Shown piece by piece: positions 1-11,640 of a DNA stretch of 64,000 nucleotides. The notes beneath the pieces were generated by a model that saw only the letters and a list, made by a program, of their open reading frames with translations, searched no databases and had not been told where the DNA came from. Position 1 is the first letter of the stretch. Each line of letters opens with the position of its first letter. The DNA lies in contig JARWIR010000021.1 in the NCBI GenBank assembly GCA_029959085.1, positions 18,749,620 to 18,813,619 of the forward strand, written 5' to 3'. The DNA is from Nemophila menziesii. Lineage: Eukaryota; Streptophyta; Magnoliopsida; Boraginales; Hydrophyllaceae. The position numbers were made by a program, and so were the translations under genes.

Positions 1-93
1 TTAGTAATGTATAGCGATTAACCATATGGATTTTGGATATACATAACTAGATACAAGCGAGGATGATTCACGCCATTAATTAGCTTGAGCACT
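1..93. repeat. R1 repeat, left fragment
   Basis: This is the left end of an anonymous AT-rich segment whose second copy starts at about 59,035. The two copies share recognisable stretches such as atgtatagc and ataactaga. Here the segment is cut at position 93 by the gypsy element G0 and resumes at 4,983. No coding capacity was recognised. Confidence 0.75.
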
Positions 94-450
94 TGATGTA
101 GAGAGTAAACGCAGGAAAGCGCTTTCAACACAGAAAAGAGAGATTAAATTCTCAAGTTTTATAAAATAATCAAAAGCCCCTTAAGGTTTGTTCAAAACAC
201 ATATAAATAGTATCAAAGACCTAGGAAAATAAATTACGAAGTTGCCCTTGCAAAATAAGGAACCTAAGAAATATTAAAATACTGCTTAAAAATAGTAAAA
301 CAAGGCCCTAAATGATGGAATTTGGCTGAAAAGCATCGTACTTCATGGAGAAGCGATGAGTTTTGATCGTTGACCCGATTCCACCCAAAAAACACTCATT
401 ATTCGCCTGATTCTGAATTAGACATTTTTTCCGCATTCTGCACTGCATCA
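94..450 (-). repeat. G0 3' LTR (left, 357 bp)
   Basis: Direct repeat of 4,661-4,982. It carries about 35 bases near 350-385 that the right LTR lacks. In element orientation this is the downstream LTR; the integrase reading frame runs into its first bases. Confidence 0.93.
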
Positions 451-1714
451 TTCTCTCCGGGGTGGAGAAGATTCGCCCTCGAATCCAAAGTAAGCTGCTA
501 CATCATAACCTGCAAATGGGATTAAATGCTTGACATTGAACACATCAGAAGTGTGAATGTGTCCGGGCAGCTACAAACGATAAGCATTACTGTTGATTTT
601 CTCGATTATCTCCACAGGACCAATTTTTCGAGCAGCCAGCTTGTTATACTCATGAGCAGGGTACCAATCCTATGTCAAAACAGCCCACACAAGGTCACCT
701 ACCTCGAACTCCACATGTCTCCTCTTCTGATTTATACTTCTCTGTCGCTTTTACGAGATTATCTCGAGTCTGAGCATGTATTTTCTGCAATTCAGCAATA
801 AAATCAGCTGCAACACCATGTGGGCGCACAGGATTATGCACCGAAAGTAAGTCCAAAGGACCACGAGGAACAAATCCGTACACCACCTTGAAAGGGCTGA
901 AACCTGTGCTCCTATTAACTGCATGATTATGGGCAAAAGATGCTTGGGGAAGCTTCAAATCCCAAGACTTCAAATGATCACCTACCAAGCTCCGCAACAA
1001 ATTACCAAGCGAATGATTAACAACCTCTGTCTGGCCATCCGTTTGGGGATGGTAAGCTGTACTGAAGTTTAATGACGTGGAAACCAAACGCCATAAACTC
1101 CTCCAAAAATGACTCAGAAACCGCGAATCACGATCCGACACGATAGAAGTAGGCAAACCATGCAAAGAATAAATGTCACGGAAGAACAAAGTCGCCACAT
1201 TAACCGCATCCGCTGTCTTCTTACAAGGGATAAAATGAGCCATCTTGGAAAAACGATCAACCACCACAAAAATAGAGTCATTACCTCGCTGCGTACGAGG
1301 AAGGCCAAGAACAAAATCCATGCTAAGGTCCGTCCAGGGCTGCGTCGGAATGGGTAGGGGCATGTATAACCCCGCATTAGTCGCCACACCCTTAGCTACT
1401 TGACAAATACGACAACGAGCAACAAACCGCCAAACCTCTCGCCTCATAGAAGGCCAAAAATAAGTCTCAGACACCAATTGGAAGGTCCTATCACGCCCCA
1501 CATGACCCTCATTATGTAATTCCTGGATAATCTTCAACCGCAAACTGCACTCAGGAACACAAAGCTGAACTCCCCTAAACAAAAAGCCATCTGTCATGAT
1601 ATACTCGCAACGATCTCCATCCTGTAACTGTAACAACACTCTAGAAAAGAAAGGGTCAGTCGCGTACAGGTCACTTAAATCATCAAAACCCGGAACATCA
1701 ACTCGTAACTCGTA
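451..1714 (-). pseudogene. G0 integrase (broken)
   Basis: Integrase of a gypsy element, which inserts the DNA copy into the genome. Reading from about 1,714 downward, an HHCC zinc-binding region is visible (HNEGH followed by CRIC), then the DDE core: D in LSMDFVLG, D in IVSDRD and E in DGQTEVVN, all three present. The start is displaced by a 7-base tandem duplication at 1,701-1,714. Near position 715 the frame shifts again, and the C-terminal part down to 451 is readable only in another frame and carries further stops. It ends against the left LTR. The catalytic core looks sound but the protein is broken at both ends. Confidence 0.88.
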
Positions 1715-2984
1715 AGGTGGCAAGACAACAATGACACCTGCTCAACGCGTCAGCCACTCGGTTCAAAGCGCCTGCCTTATGCTTGATGACGAAAGTGAAC
1801 TGCTGTAAATAGGCAGCCCATGCTGCATGTCGTGCGGACACCTTATCCTGGCTCGCGAGGTGCTTCAGAGAATCGTGATCAGTAAAAAGTATGAACTCGG
1901 AGTGAAATAAGTAGTAACGCCAATGCTTAACCGCCTGAACAACTGCGTAAAACTCCACATCATACGTACTATACCTTAAACGTGAACCAGCCAATTTCTC
2001 ACTGTAATAAGCCACGGGTCGCCCAGATTGACTGAGAACAGCACCAATTCCCAATTTTGAAGCGTCACAATGCAACTCGAAAGGGACTGAAATATCCGGA
2101 AGGACAAGTATTGGAGCCGAAGTCAACTTCTGCTTGATTTCTTGAAAAGAAAGATCGGCTGCGGGTGTCCAATGGAATTTCGAAACCTTAATACACTCCG
2201 TGATAGGCACCATAATGCTGCTGAAATGGGGAATAAAACGCCTATAAAACGACGCCAGCCCGTGAAAACTCCGCACCTCCGTGATGGTGCGAGGCTGAGG
2301 CCACTGCTGAATCGCCTCGATCTTCGCTGTGTCCACTTTCAACCCATCCTTCGACACAATATACCCCAAAAACTGCACCGAATCCGTGAAGAAAGTACAT
2401 TTATCGGGGCCTGCATAAAAATTTTCCCTCGAAGCGCTACAAGTATCTCTCGCAAACTTTGCAAGTGTAAAACCGGATCAATGCTGTAAATAAGGATATC
2501 ATCAAAGTACACAACCACGGATTTACCTATGAAAGGGCGTAATGTTTGGTTCATAACGCGCATGAAGGTGCTAGGCGCATTAGAAAGACCAAACGGCATG
2601 ACCAACCATTCAAAAAGACCCTCGCGAGTCTTAAAAGCAGTCTTCCACTCGTCCCCCTCACGAATCCGAATCTGGTGATAGCCACTCTTCAAGTCCAGCT
2701 TGCTAAAGATCGTTGCCTTTCCCACCTGATCTAACAAATCATCCAATCTCGGAATAGGAAATCGATAACGCACTGTAATTTTGTTGATAGCGCGACTATC
2801 AACACACATACGCCACACATACGCCAGGACCCGTCCTTTTTGGGAGTAAGGAGGGCTTGAACCGCACATGGACTCAGGCTCTCACGAACATGCCCCTTCT
2901 CAATCAGCTCTTCAACCTGCCTACGTAATTCTTCATGCTCACGAGGACTCATTCGATAATGGGGCCTGTTTGGTAGGGTGGCAC
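1715..2984 (-). pseudogene. G0 reverse transcriptase and RNase H (broken)
   Basis: Gypsy reverse transcriptase followed by RNase H. The fingers motif ending in KKDGSWRM and the palm motif YFDD are visible in the 2,340-2,985 part. The thumb and RNase H follow at 1,715-2,378, with FELHCDAS, TDHDSL and ADALSR as landmarks. Three reading frames are needed. An exact 11-base tandem duplication at 2,804-2,825 (acacatacgcc twice) shifts the frame just after the WRM motif. A base appears to be missing near 2,430, and the join to the protease is shifted in a G-run at 3,023-3,026. The active-site YFDD is kept, so loss of function is through frame breaks. Confidence 0.9.
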
Positions 2985-3834
2985 TAGGAACCAAATCAAT
3001 GTGATGCTGAATATCACGCATAGGGGCAGCTCCTTAGGCAGATTCTCCGGAAACACATCAGCAAATTCCTCCAATAAAGGCCGAGCAATCTCAGGCACAC
3101 TCGTAACTCCAGAACTAGGCTTACCCAATAACAAAAACACCACTCCAGATTCCTCCATAGCACGTGCAAAGCAAGCGCGAGTCAAAAGCATGTTTCTACT
3201 GTCCTTCGGAAGACACGGAGGATCCTTCTCTTTACTAGACAGCAACACAATTTTTTTCCCGCGAAACAAAAACGAGTAAGTGTTAGCACGACCATCATGA
3301 ATTACCTCTCGATCGAACTGCCATGGACGTCCTAAAAGTAAGTGACATACATCCATCGGAACCACATCACATAACACCTCATCTGTATACCTAGGACCAA
3401 TGGATAAGGAAACCAAAACACGATAAGAAACCAGGACATCAGTAGAGTTATTAAGCCAGGCCAGCTTGTATGGTTTCGGATGTTTTTCGGCTACCAAACC
3501 CAATTTCTGCACAGCCAACTTAGACACAACATTCTCACAACTACCAGAATAAATAATAAAACGACACACCTTACCACCAATAGTACAAGTGGACTGGAAT
3601 AAAGCCGTTCGTCTCCAATCATCCTCAACCGCACGGGGCAGCAAACACGTGCAACGCAACACCAACGAAATACCTGAATCACCCTCCACAAATTCATCCT
3701 CGGGAACAGTCTCATCAGCATAAGTATCATAAACAGGAGCAGAATCTTCCTCCACAGAATCAGAATCAGCTACGAGTAAAGCTCTATTACGTGGCGGTTT
3801 TTTGCAATCAGCCTGTCTATGGCCCATCTCGTTA
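2985..3834 (-). pseudogene. G0 aspartic protease region, active-site Asp lost
   Basis: Retropepsin-type domain between gag and reverse transcriptase. The flap and hydrophobic core are recognisable (LLLGRPWQFDR). The expected catalytic D-S-G reads Y-S-G here (IIYSGSCENVVS, near 3,540-3,555), a change of the codon's first base, so the protease should be dead even apart from frameshifts. The first residues hold a CCHC knuckle tail (MGHRQADC), which belongs with gag in an intact element. The gag frame breaks here near 3,835. Confidence 0.82.
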
Positions 3835-4630
3835 CAATTAAAAGATTCGAAACCGCAGCAGGAACAACCGGAGCATTAGTCTGTTTCGGACCGACGAATT
3901 GACGCCGAGCCTGTTGTTTTTCCACCTGTAAAGCGCGCCTATGCGCTTCTGAAACCGAAACTGGGTCAAACATGTTAAGCACATCTTGCAACTGCAGCCT
4001 TAAGCCCCCAATATAACGAGAAACCAATTGGTCGGGTGTCTCACTAACATCCGTCCTTGTCAACATCAAATAAAAATCAGAAGTATAGTCATCAACCGAG
4101 CGGGTACCTTGACGTAAATTCTGAAATTTCCGATACATCTCACGTTCATAATTGAAGGGTAAAAATGCAGATCTCATGTGTTTCTTCAGTTTATCCCAGG
4201 TCGCAATTTTCGGTTTACCCGAACGCTGACGAGTAACCTTCAATTGCTGCCACCAAGCTTGAGCACGTCCACGGAGCCTCGTCACCACCAAACATGTCCG
4301 CTTGTTATCAGGAACCTCCTTGAAATCCAAGATTTCCTCCACCTGACTAAGCCAATCCAGGAATTCTTCAGCCTGTAAACCACCAGCAAACTCTGGAATA
4401 TCCACCTTGAATCCGGAGTCCCAACGATCTTTAGGGCGAACTGGTGCACGGCCGTAGGGATTGTCCATGGTCTCTTCATCGGAATCCGTCCCCAGGTTGA
4501 CACGTTGTGTAAGGGCAGCGATGGTTCTGTCCCTAGTCTCAAGTTGTTGACGTAACTGCGTGATGGTTTCCTCGACTTCTTCATCATGGGCATTAGCTGC
4601 CTGAGCGTTACGACGATTCTTTGGAGCCAT
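3835..4630 (-). pseudogene. G0 gag (truncated by frameshift)
   Basis: Structural capsid-type protein of the element. The frame opens at an ATG complementary to 4,628-4,630; the two codons before it are TTG and GTT and are unlikely starts. The N-terminus is predicted coiled coil (residues about 15-45), followed by a Retrotrans_gag domain with the typical tryptophans (FLDWLSQVEEIL, RAQAWWQQL) and an LPFNYE segment. The CCHC zinc knuckle is reached only after a frame change near 3,835. Confidence 0.85.
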
Positions 4631-4640
4631 AACCAAGATC

Positions 4641-4658
4641 GGCTGTCTCTGAATACCA
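4641..4658 (-). promoter_or_regulatory. G0 primer binding site
   Basis: Just inside the right (5') LTR the minus strand reads TGGTATTCAGAGAC. This matches the complement of plant initiator Met-tRNA (TGGTATCAGAGC) apart from one extra T and a diverged end. It fits priming of minus-strand DNA synthesis in element orientation. Confidence 0.7.
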
Positions 4659-4660
4659 AC

Positions 4661-4982
4661 TGATGTAGAGAGTAAACGCAGGAAAGCGCTTTCAACACAG
4701 AAAAGAGAGATTAAATTCTCAAGTTTTATAAAATAATCAAAAGCCCCTTAAGGTTTGTTCAAAACACATATAAATAGTATCAAAGACCTAGGAAAATAAA
4801 ATACGAAGTTGCCCTTGCAAAATAAGGAACTAAAGAAATATTAAAATACTGCTTAAAAATAGTAAAACAAGGCCTAAATGATAGAATTTGGCCGAAAAGC
4901 ATCGTACTTCATGGAGAAACCCAAAAAAACACTCATTATTCGCCTGATTCTGAATTAGACATTTTCCGCATTCACTGCATCA
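4661..4982 (-). repeat. G0 5' LTR (right, 322 bp)
   Basis: Direct repeat of 94-450, almost identical apart from a deletion of about 35 bases and a few substitutions. Being the upstream LTR in element orientation it would hold the promoter; no TATA box was assigned with confidence. Confidence 0.93.
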
Positions 4983-5742
4983 GCACCCGATATAATTTTA
5001 GTATGACCTCGTACCCGAGATCTCATATCTCATATGTAATATAAAATAAAAGTTTTTATCTTATTTCTGCCCCTTTCATTATTTTTTTATGTTGCTCACA
5101 ATTGTAGGTGAGTATGCTCGTCCTTTTCGTTGAACATGTTCAACAATGAGCTTGTACAAACTCACCAATATGAGTTATCAATCTGGTTGATAGAAGTGAG
5201 ATTACTCACCAAAAATTATGGAATTGCTTACCAATGAGCATGTCCAGTATTATCGTGAGTGCACTTACTTCGACAACACAACTAGCACGCTTTCTTATAA
5301 TATTTGTATGTTATCTTGGGTTTTGAAAGTCAAAACATTATGGTATAATTTCAATTTGTTCAACGTTTAAAATAATGATCTCAAAAGATTAAATATACTA
5401 CTTTTTCTTATTTTTTATGATCAATTAGTTACGAATTTTGAAAAATTTCAAAATGATTATAAAATATTCAATTTATTTTGCAAGTTGAAGATATAATGAT
5501 TTCGAATACACATGAAATATTTTTATTCCTCTTTCTATAAATTAGCTATATCATTTTGAAATTTCCAAAAAATAAAATTTGATAAGGGATACAAATTTAC
5601 TGACTTGAGCCTCTCTTATGATTGTAAGTTTGTAAGTAAACAGGTTATTTATGCTTTTATTTAGCATTACTTGATTCTATGTCAAGACTCTGTATGTCGA
5701 TATCCCACTGTTGTTAGTATAATATAGAGCTTGATGAAACAA
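4983..5742. repeat. R1 repeat, middle fragment
   Basis: Continuation of the R1 segment between G0 and LINE-1. It matches about 59,130-59,915 over its length, for example the ttgctcacaatt and ctggttgatagaa stretches. It is non-coding as far as can be seen and rich in short tracts of A and T. Confidence 0.8.
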
Positions 5743-5787
5743 TTTTTTTTTGGGTCGAACTTACAAGTAACAAAAGCTAATGCTAGG

Positions 5788-8700
5788 TTAGCCTATCCCT
5801 AGTCTATTAAAGGCCGACCCTAACTCCGCAGGGTTCAAATGATCCGGTGCCGATTGCCTAGCTAAACGCGCAGCACGGTCAGCCAGCCCATTCCATCTAC
5901 GCGGAAGATGTTTGAAGGAAAGTGCTCCATGCTTTCCAACCATCTTGTTGATCCGCGTAATGAAAGAGCGGACATTCCACCAAGCAGCTGGCAACGACTT
6001 AAGTCCTTTAACAAAGTCAAGGTTGTCTGAACAGATTACGGTTTTGGATCCTGGATGACCCATACTGAGCCGAGATGCTTCAAGAACCGCCACAGCTTCC
6101 CCTTCCGCTGCTGAATCTGTCCAGATTGGTTTTGAGAAAGTAACACGTTGACCCGTAAGCGTATTCCGTTGTACTATTACGATACCACTTGGTACATTAG
6201 CTGAAACAAATGACGCATCGCAAGTATACACAAAATTAGCATTGCTTAGATCATGATCATTGATAGGTTTAACCGCCGGTGTCCTGGTAGTAAGAGGTGC
6301 AGGTGCTGGTGGGGAGACCCAGGAGGCTCCAAAGAGGTCCGCCATACCTGCATGAATTGAAAAGACTATCTGTTGTGGTCGAATATGAACTTGTTCGTGA
6401 AGCATTTTCATTTTTGCCTTCCAAATGTTCCAAAGTTTCAGTTGTAGACCTGCTATTAAGATGTTTTCCTCCCAAATAGTATTATCCATCAAGTCGCATG
6501 TTTTAGAAAACCAGTCTCCAATAGAGTCTGGATCATCCTCCGGTATCCTCACCTGCAAAGCAATACCTGCCCAGACCTGTTTTGCAAAGTTACAAGATAG
6601 AAGCATATGTACCACCGTATCTGTCAAGTTTTCACACCAAATACAATATTTATTGTCACTGCAATGCCTTCTATATAGATTCTGTTTAGTAGGTAGTAAG
6701 TTTCGACATGCTTTCCAGTTAAAAGATCACACTTTGTTGGGAAAATTAGATTTCCATACTCGATTCCACAGTTTTGGGTTATTCAGTTCAGCTTGGATTG
6801 AGGTCTGCGCTATTCCAATCATCGCTATTTGGGATAAGATCTTGTATCCAGTTTTAGTGGTGTATGTGCCAGACTTAGTAAAAGGCCAAATGAAGGTGTC
6901 CTAATCCTCCGGCTCCAGGAGAGGGATTCTAGAAATCTCTCCATGGACAGGTAGTGGGATGGTATTGTCTATTATCGTCCAGTCCCAACTATTCCTCTGA
7001 GTTGTCATCAATTGGTTAACAGTTTCAATATTAGTATCAATAGGGCGATCCTTAATAATACCTGAGGGTAACCATTTGTGTTTCCAGATATTGGTTGATT
7101 CTCCATTTCCAATCTGAATGTGGCCATGTTCAACAAGTTGATCTCTTCCTTCAATCAAGCTAGCCCAAGACCACGTCCGATTCTGTCTTAACTTAGTATC
7201 CAAGAAAGTCCCGTGAGGGAAGTAAATGTCTTTCAGTACTCTAGAAACAAGCAGATGAGGGTTGCTAAGGATTCTCCAAGCCTAAGCAACTAGAAGCGCC
7301 CTATTCGCCCTCTTCAGGTCCCGAAAGCCCATTCCCCCCACTACCTTAGCGGCAGTCATCTTCTCCCATTCTAGCCAATGTATTTTCCTTTTCTCCAAGG
7401 AGTTCCACCAGAATCTAGCAATAATAGATGATACTTTCCTGCAAAATCCAATAGGAAAAGAAAAAATAGACACCGCATAGCAAGGTTTAGCCTGTAAAAC
7501 CGCTTTGATTAGTATTTCTTTTCCGCCTTCCGAAAGGAGTTTACCTATCCATCCTTGGGCTTTGTTGAAAACCCGTTCAACTATCAAGTTCAAAGTGTCC
7601 ATACGTGATCTCTTGTGGCATAGTGGTATGCCTAGGTACTTACCCAAGTCTTGAGTCTCAGTGATCTATAGTATTGCTACTACCTGTTGTCTTAGGACTT
7701 CCGGGGTTTGATTACTAAAACAAATCAAAGATTTATGGTAGTTAATTTTCTGCCCTGAACAACGACAGTAAGTCTCAATACATTCCTTGAAATCCTGCAG
7801 GTCCTGCCCATCCAAAGAGATAAAAAACAAAGAGTCATCTGCAAACAGGAGGTGAGATATAGTTGGACAGTTACGTGTCATCTGAATACCAGTAATCAAT
7901 CCCTGTTCAACCTTACTTTCTAATAAAGAAATTAGTGATTCAGTAAGTAAAGCAAATAAGAGTGGTGATAAAGGGTCCCCCTGCCGAATCCCCTGGCCAG
8001 GTTTGATGGGAGGTTGGCGCTCCCCATTAATGTTGATCTGAAAGGTGACCGTCGATATGCAATTCCAGATACATTTACCCATTTGGGTGCAAAACCCATT
8101 TTCTCAAGAAGTAAGCGGAGAAAATCCCAGCGTACCTGATCGTATGCCTTTGCCATATCAAGTTTAATAGCCGCAAAGTTAGCTTTATTCTTCAATTTCC
8201 GATTCATAAAGTATGATACTTCTTGGGCAATCAGGATATTATCTTGGATTGCCCGTCCTTTAATAAATGTCGATTGGGTAGGTGAAGTGATATCATTGAT
8301 TAATGCCTGTAGTTTATTTGCCAATATCCTTGCAATCACCTTGTAAACAAAGTTAACACATGAGATAGGACGGTAGTCGCCCACACCTATCTGGCAGTCA
8401 CCTTTAGGGATCAAAGTAATCAGTGTTTCATTTAAAAGAGTGAGTGGAGTATTATTAGTAAAAAAATCAACCACAAGACCCACCAAATCATTTCCAATAA
8501 TGTCCCAGTATCCCTGAAAGAATTTACCATTCAGGTGATCAGGGCCTGGAGCTTTGTTAGGGCTCATATCAAAAGCAGCTTGTTTAATTTCAATCTCATC
8601 TGGTATCTTGGTTAAGGATTCATTCATGTCATCAGTTACTTTTGGGAGTATATCTCGTAAAGCATCATTAAGATCTGTGGGTTCCTGTTCATGTAAAAGA

Positions 8701-9904
8701 TTAGAATAAAAGGTATTAAATTGTTGTTTAATTTCATTTTCCGTATGAACCCAAGCACCCTCAGAGTTCTGTATTCCTGCTATTCGGTTACAGTTACGTC
8801 TTTGTGACGTGAGGGCAAAAAAGTATTTGGTGTTTTTATCTCCATATCGAATCCATTGATCTCTGGCTCGATCAGACCAGTAAATCTCCTTTCTTTTCCA
8901 GTAGAGTAATAGTTGTTCTCGTATAAAAAATTCCTCCCCTTGTTGCTGAGGGGTAAAAGGGGCATTAGAGATATCAATAAGTTGTCGTTCCAGTTGTTTA
9001 ATCTTGGTTTTGTTATTAGGGAAAATAAGTTTTCCCCATGTTGTCAAAGCATTAGAAGTGATCTCTCTTTTTTGAAGAACAACTTGAAGGGCAGAGTTGT
9101 CCACCGGGGTATTCCAAGCATTTTCAACAATATCTTTGCACTGTGGGTGGAGGTACCAGTTTGTTTCAAATCTAAAGTGTTTCATATGTCTTCTCCCTTT
9201 ACCATGAGGGAAAAGTATGAGAGGGGAGTGGTCAGACCCAACCGCAGGTGGGATGAACACAGTAACATTGGGAAATTTGTCAGTCCACTCCGTGGAAGCG
9301 AAAACTTTGTCAATTTTTGATTTGACCACGTTCAACTCGTCTTGCCTATTAGTCCAGGTAAAGAAACTACCATAGTTATGAATTTCAGTGAGCATATTAT
9401 TGGAAATAAAAAGGTTAAAGTTGAGAATGTATTGCTGATTTGGCGGGGATGAGCTAAGTCTCTGGTTGCTGCTGGAAATATCATTGAAGTCCCCCATTAA
9501 AATAACAGGACCTGCGTGCCGTGATCTCCAATCTGTAATAGAGTTTTACAAGTCTTGTTGTTCAAGGTAAGTATTAGGAGTATGGACAAACATATATTAA
9601 TACGAATCTAAACTATCATTAATTTTAACAGTAATATAATAGGGGCAGGAGTCCAAAATATACTCCGAGACCTTCAAGTCCCACATCAACAAAAAGCCCC
9701 AGAGTGATTAAGACTGCCCTGGGGGTTAACCACAAAAAAGTTCTCAAAATTTAGGTTCCTAACAAAATTTTTAACATCATAATCCATCAATATTGTCTCA
9801 CAAAAACAAGCCACAGCTGGTTTATACTCCCCAGCCATGGCTTTCAAAACTTGAACTGTCAAGGGTGCCCTGATGCCTTGACAGTTCCAAAATAACACTA
9901 TCAT
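5788..9904 (-). pseudogene. LINE-1 ORF2: endonuclease, reverse transcriptase, RNase H (broken)
   Basis: Starts at an ATG complementary to 9,902-9,904 that overlaps the ORF1 stop by four bases. The endonuclease opens with LFWNCQGIRAPLT and FCETI, is stopped near 9,686 and again by an in-frame stop near 9,543, and resumes with MGDFNDI at 9,497. Reverse transcriptase motifs follow: YRPISCVNF, KLDMAKAYDQVRW, then after a frameshift near 8,080 RQGDPLSP and FADDSLF. Further breaks lie near 7,660, 7,280, 7,205 and 6,900. The last part (6,627 to 5,788) is open and holds a CX2C/H zinc-binding region at its start and an RNase H domain with CDASF, E in AAEGEAVA, SDNLD and a final Asp. It ends RLGIG, like LINE-2. 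Confidence 0.9.
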
Positions 9905-11640
9905 TTCTGGTTCGCAGCCATCTCCGGGTGGCTGCCTCCTCTTCGACCCCTTCCTCCTCGTCTAACCCTACCACGAACTCTAGCACCTCCCCTTCCACGG
10001 ATACTCTTATAGTCTTGTTCAAAGTTTTGTTCCAAGTTTTGTTCCATTCCTTGCTCCCCATCACCGAAGACTATGCCTTGCTGATGTTCCTCATTATGTT
10101 TGTCTTGGTCAGTATTAACAACCTCATTAGCACCCCCTGTATTCTCTATCATCTCCACACCAGCGCCATCAACTATACCACCCTCAACATTCTGACGTTG
10201 CTCCTGCTTGTCCATAGCAATAGCGTTTTCAAGTAATTTTCCAAGATCACCTCCCGAGTCAACATATTGTAGAGCAATTCGTTCCTCCAAGCTGAGTTTC
10301 CTTAGTTTATTACCTTTAACACTGTATACACTAGTCTGTGTTTTCTGCCTTTTATTCACAATAGAGTGAAACCTCATATACTCATTCCTTCGTTTCTTAG
10401 CATTAGCATTAAATAAACCTTTGAAACGAGCAGTACTCGTCTTATCTGAGTCAGTAGTGTCACTAGTGCTATCAGACTGTGCTTTGTTCTCAGGAGAGTG
10501 AACTTCTTTACCCATACCTGCAGTATCTCCAGTTGTCTTTGATTTATCGTTGTCATCGTCACTGATAAACACCGTTCTCACTGCCTGTTGCACGAACTTG
10601 CCTTGTCTCTGCGCTTCCAAGATTACATCTTCTAACCCAGTCTGTTGTCTTCCAGCTTGTTCTCCACCCATATCAATGTTCCCCCTAGTATCAGAACTAT
10701 CACCCATCGTTTCGTTTCTAGCAGTACTCCTTATATCATTACCACGTTTGGAGCGAATCTCCCTATCTTGTCCCTCAGCTGGATTAGGATGTGACCCCTC
10801 ATCATCTCAATCCTAGTTGAAATAACTTGCATGTGATAAAAACGACTCACCAACTCTTTTCCTTACACCATACAAAGGATTCTCTAGTGTGTCTTTGATG
10901 ATATTCTCCGGGCACCAAGTGATCAAACGAAGTTTAGGCGCTGAAAGCCCTTCCCTAACTGCTGGCACGTCACAATTTTCTCGTTTGTGACCAAGCTTAC
11001 CACAAGCGAAACAAAAAGACCAATATTTTAATATTTAAAAGTAACCCAACCAATACCATCTTGCTGTCTCAGGAATTTACCAGGTGGGAGTGGGTCAACC
11101 ACTCTAAAACTTGCACGAAATCTGAGAACCGGCACCACCGCTGTGTCATCCTCCGGAAAATCTATCTCCTCCAAATCCGTGAATGTGCGAGCAATATTTT
11201 TAATAGTTCCAATTGTATTCTGGATATGTGCCAAACCCCCAACTTGAATCCATGCAGCGGAATAGTTGGATGGAGTGAAGGTTCCATTGAAACTACCATT
11301 ACCCTTAGTGAAGCCAGCGTGTTGTCCTATCATAATACTCGGACGTAGATTCCACAATCGATCCATTTTGCTTGGGGTTATCGATCTCGAGTTTGAAATA
11401 GTTCTGAGAGATTTCAGAGACAGAGACATTACCTCTAACTTGCCAACGATCAAACACCCATCATCGAAACCCAGCGAGATTGACCTTATCATCACCCATT
11501 ACCCGAACCATCAACACCCTTCCGCGGTCTAGATTCTCCATGTGACGCACCTTGATGTCCAGTTCGATGACCCCGAGCTCTTCCTCTTCTTCTGGATGTA
11601 GGTATGTCACTGGTAGAGCATGTCGAGAGTAGGTAGCCAT
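9901..11640 (-). pseudogene. LINE-1 ORF1, nucleic-acid-binding protein (broken)
   Basis: The gag-like ORF1 of the LINE, which in this family binds the element RNA. The likely start is the ATG complementary to 11,638-11,640, because the MATYSRHALP opening matches MATRDNHALP of LINE-2. The N-terminal DUF4283-type domain shifts frame near 11,480. A TAA at 11,028-11,030 replaces the Glu just before the zinc knuckle (CFACGKLGHKRENC, about 10,972-11,012). Two more stops lie near 10,812-10,818. The rest is open from 10,707 to 9,901: a charged, glutamate-rich stretch ending in an arginine-glycine-rich tail. The TGA overlaps the ORF2 start as ATGA. Confidence 0.85.

Larger units (their letters stand above)
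94..4982 (-). mobile_element. Ty3/gypsy chromovirus-like LTR retrotransposon G0
   Basis: A complete element on the minus strand: LTR, primer site, gag, protease, reverse transcriptase, RNase H, integrase, LTR. The LTRs begin TGATG and end GCATCA. Five-base flanks gcact (89-93) and gcacc (4,983-4,987) look like a target duplication with one changed base. The second copy of the host segment near 59,110-59,145 runs on without the element and serves as an empty site. The LTRs differ at only a handful of positions plus one 35-base deletion, so the insertion looks recent. The internal region nevertheless changes frame at least six times, so this copy cannot make a polyprotein. Short LTRs and the gag and integrase style suggest a chromovirus of the CRM, Galadriel or Reina group; the clade is uncertain. 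Confidence 0.92.
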
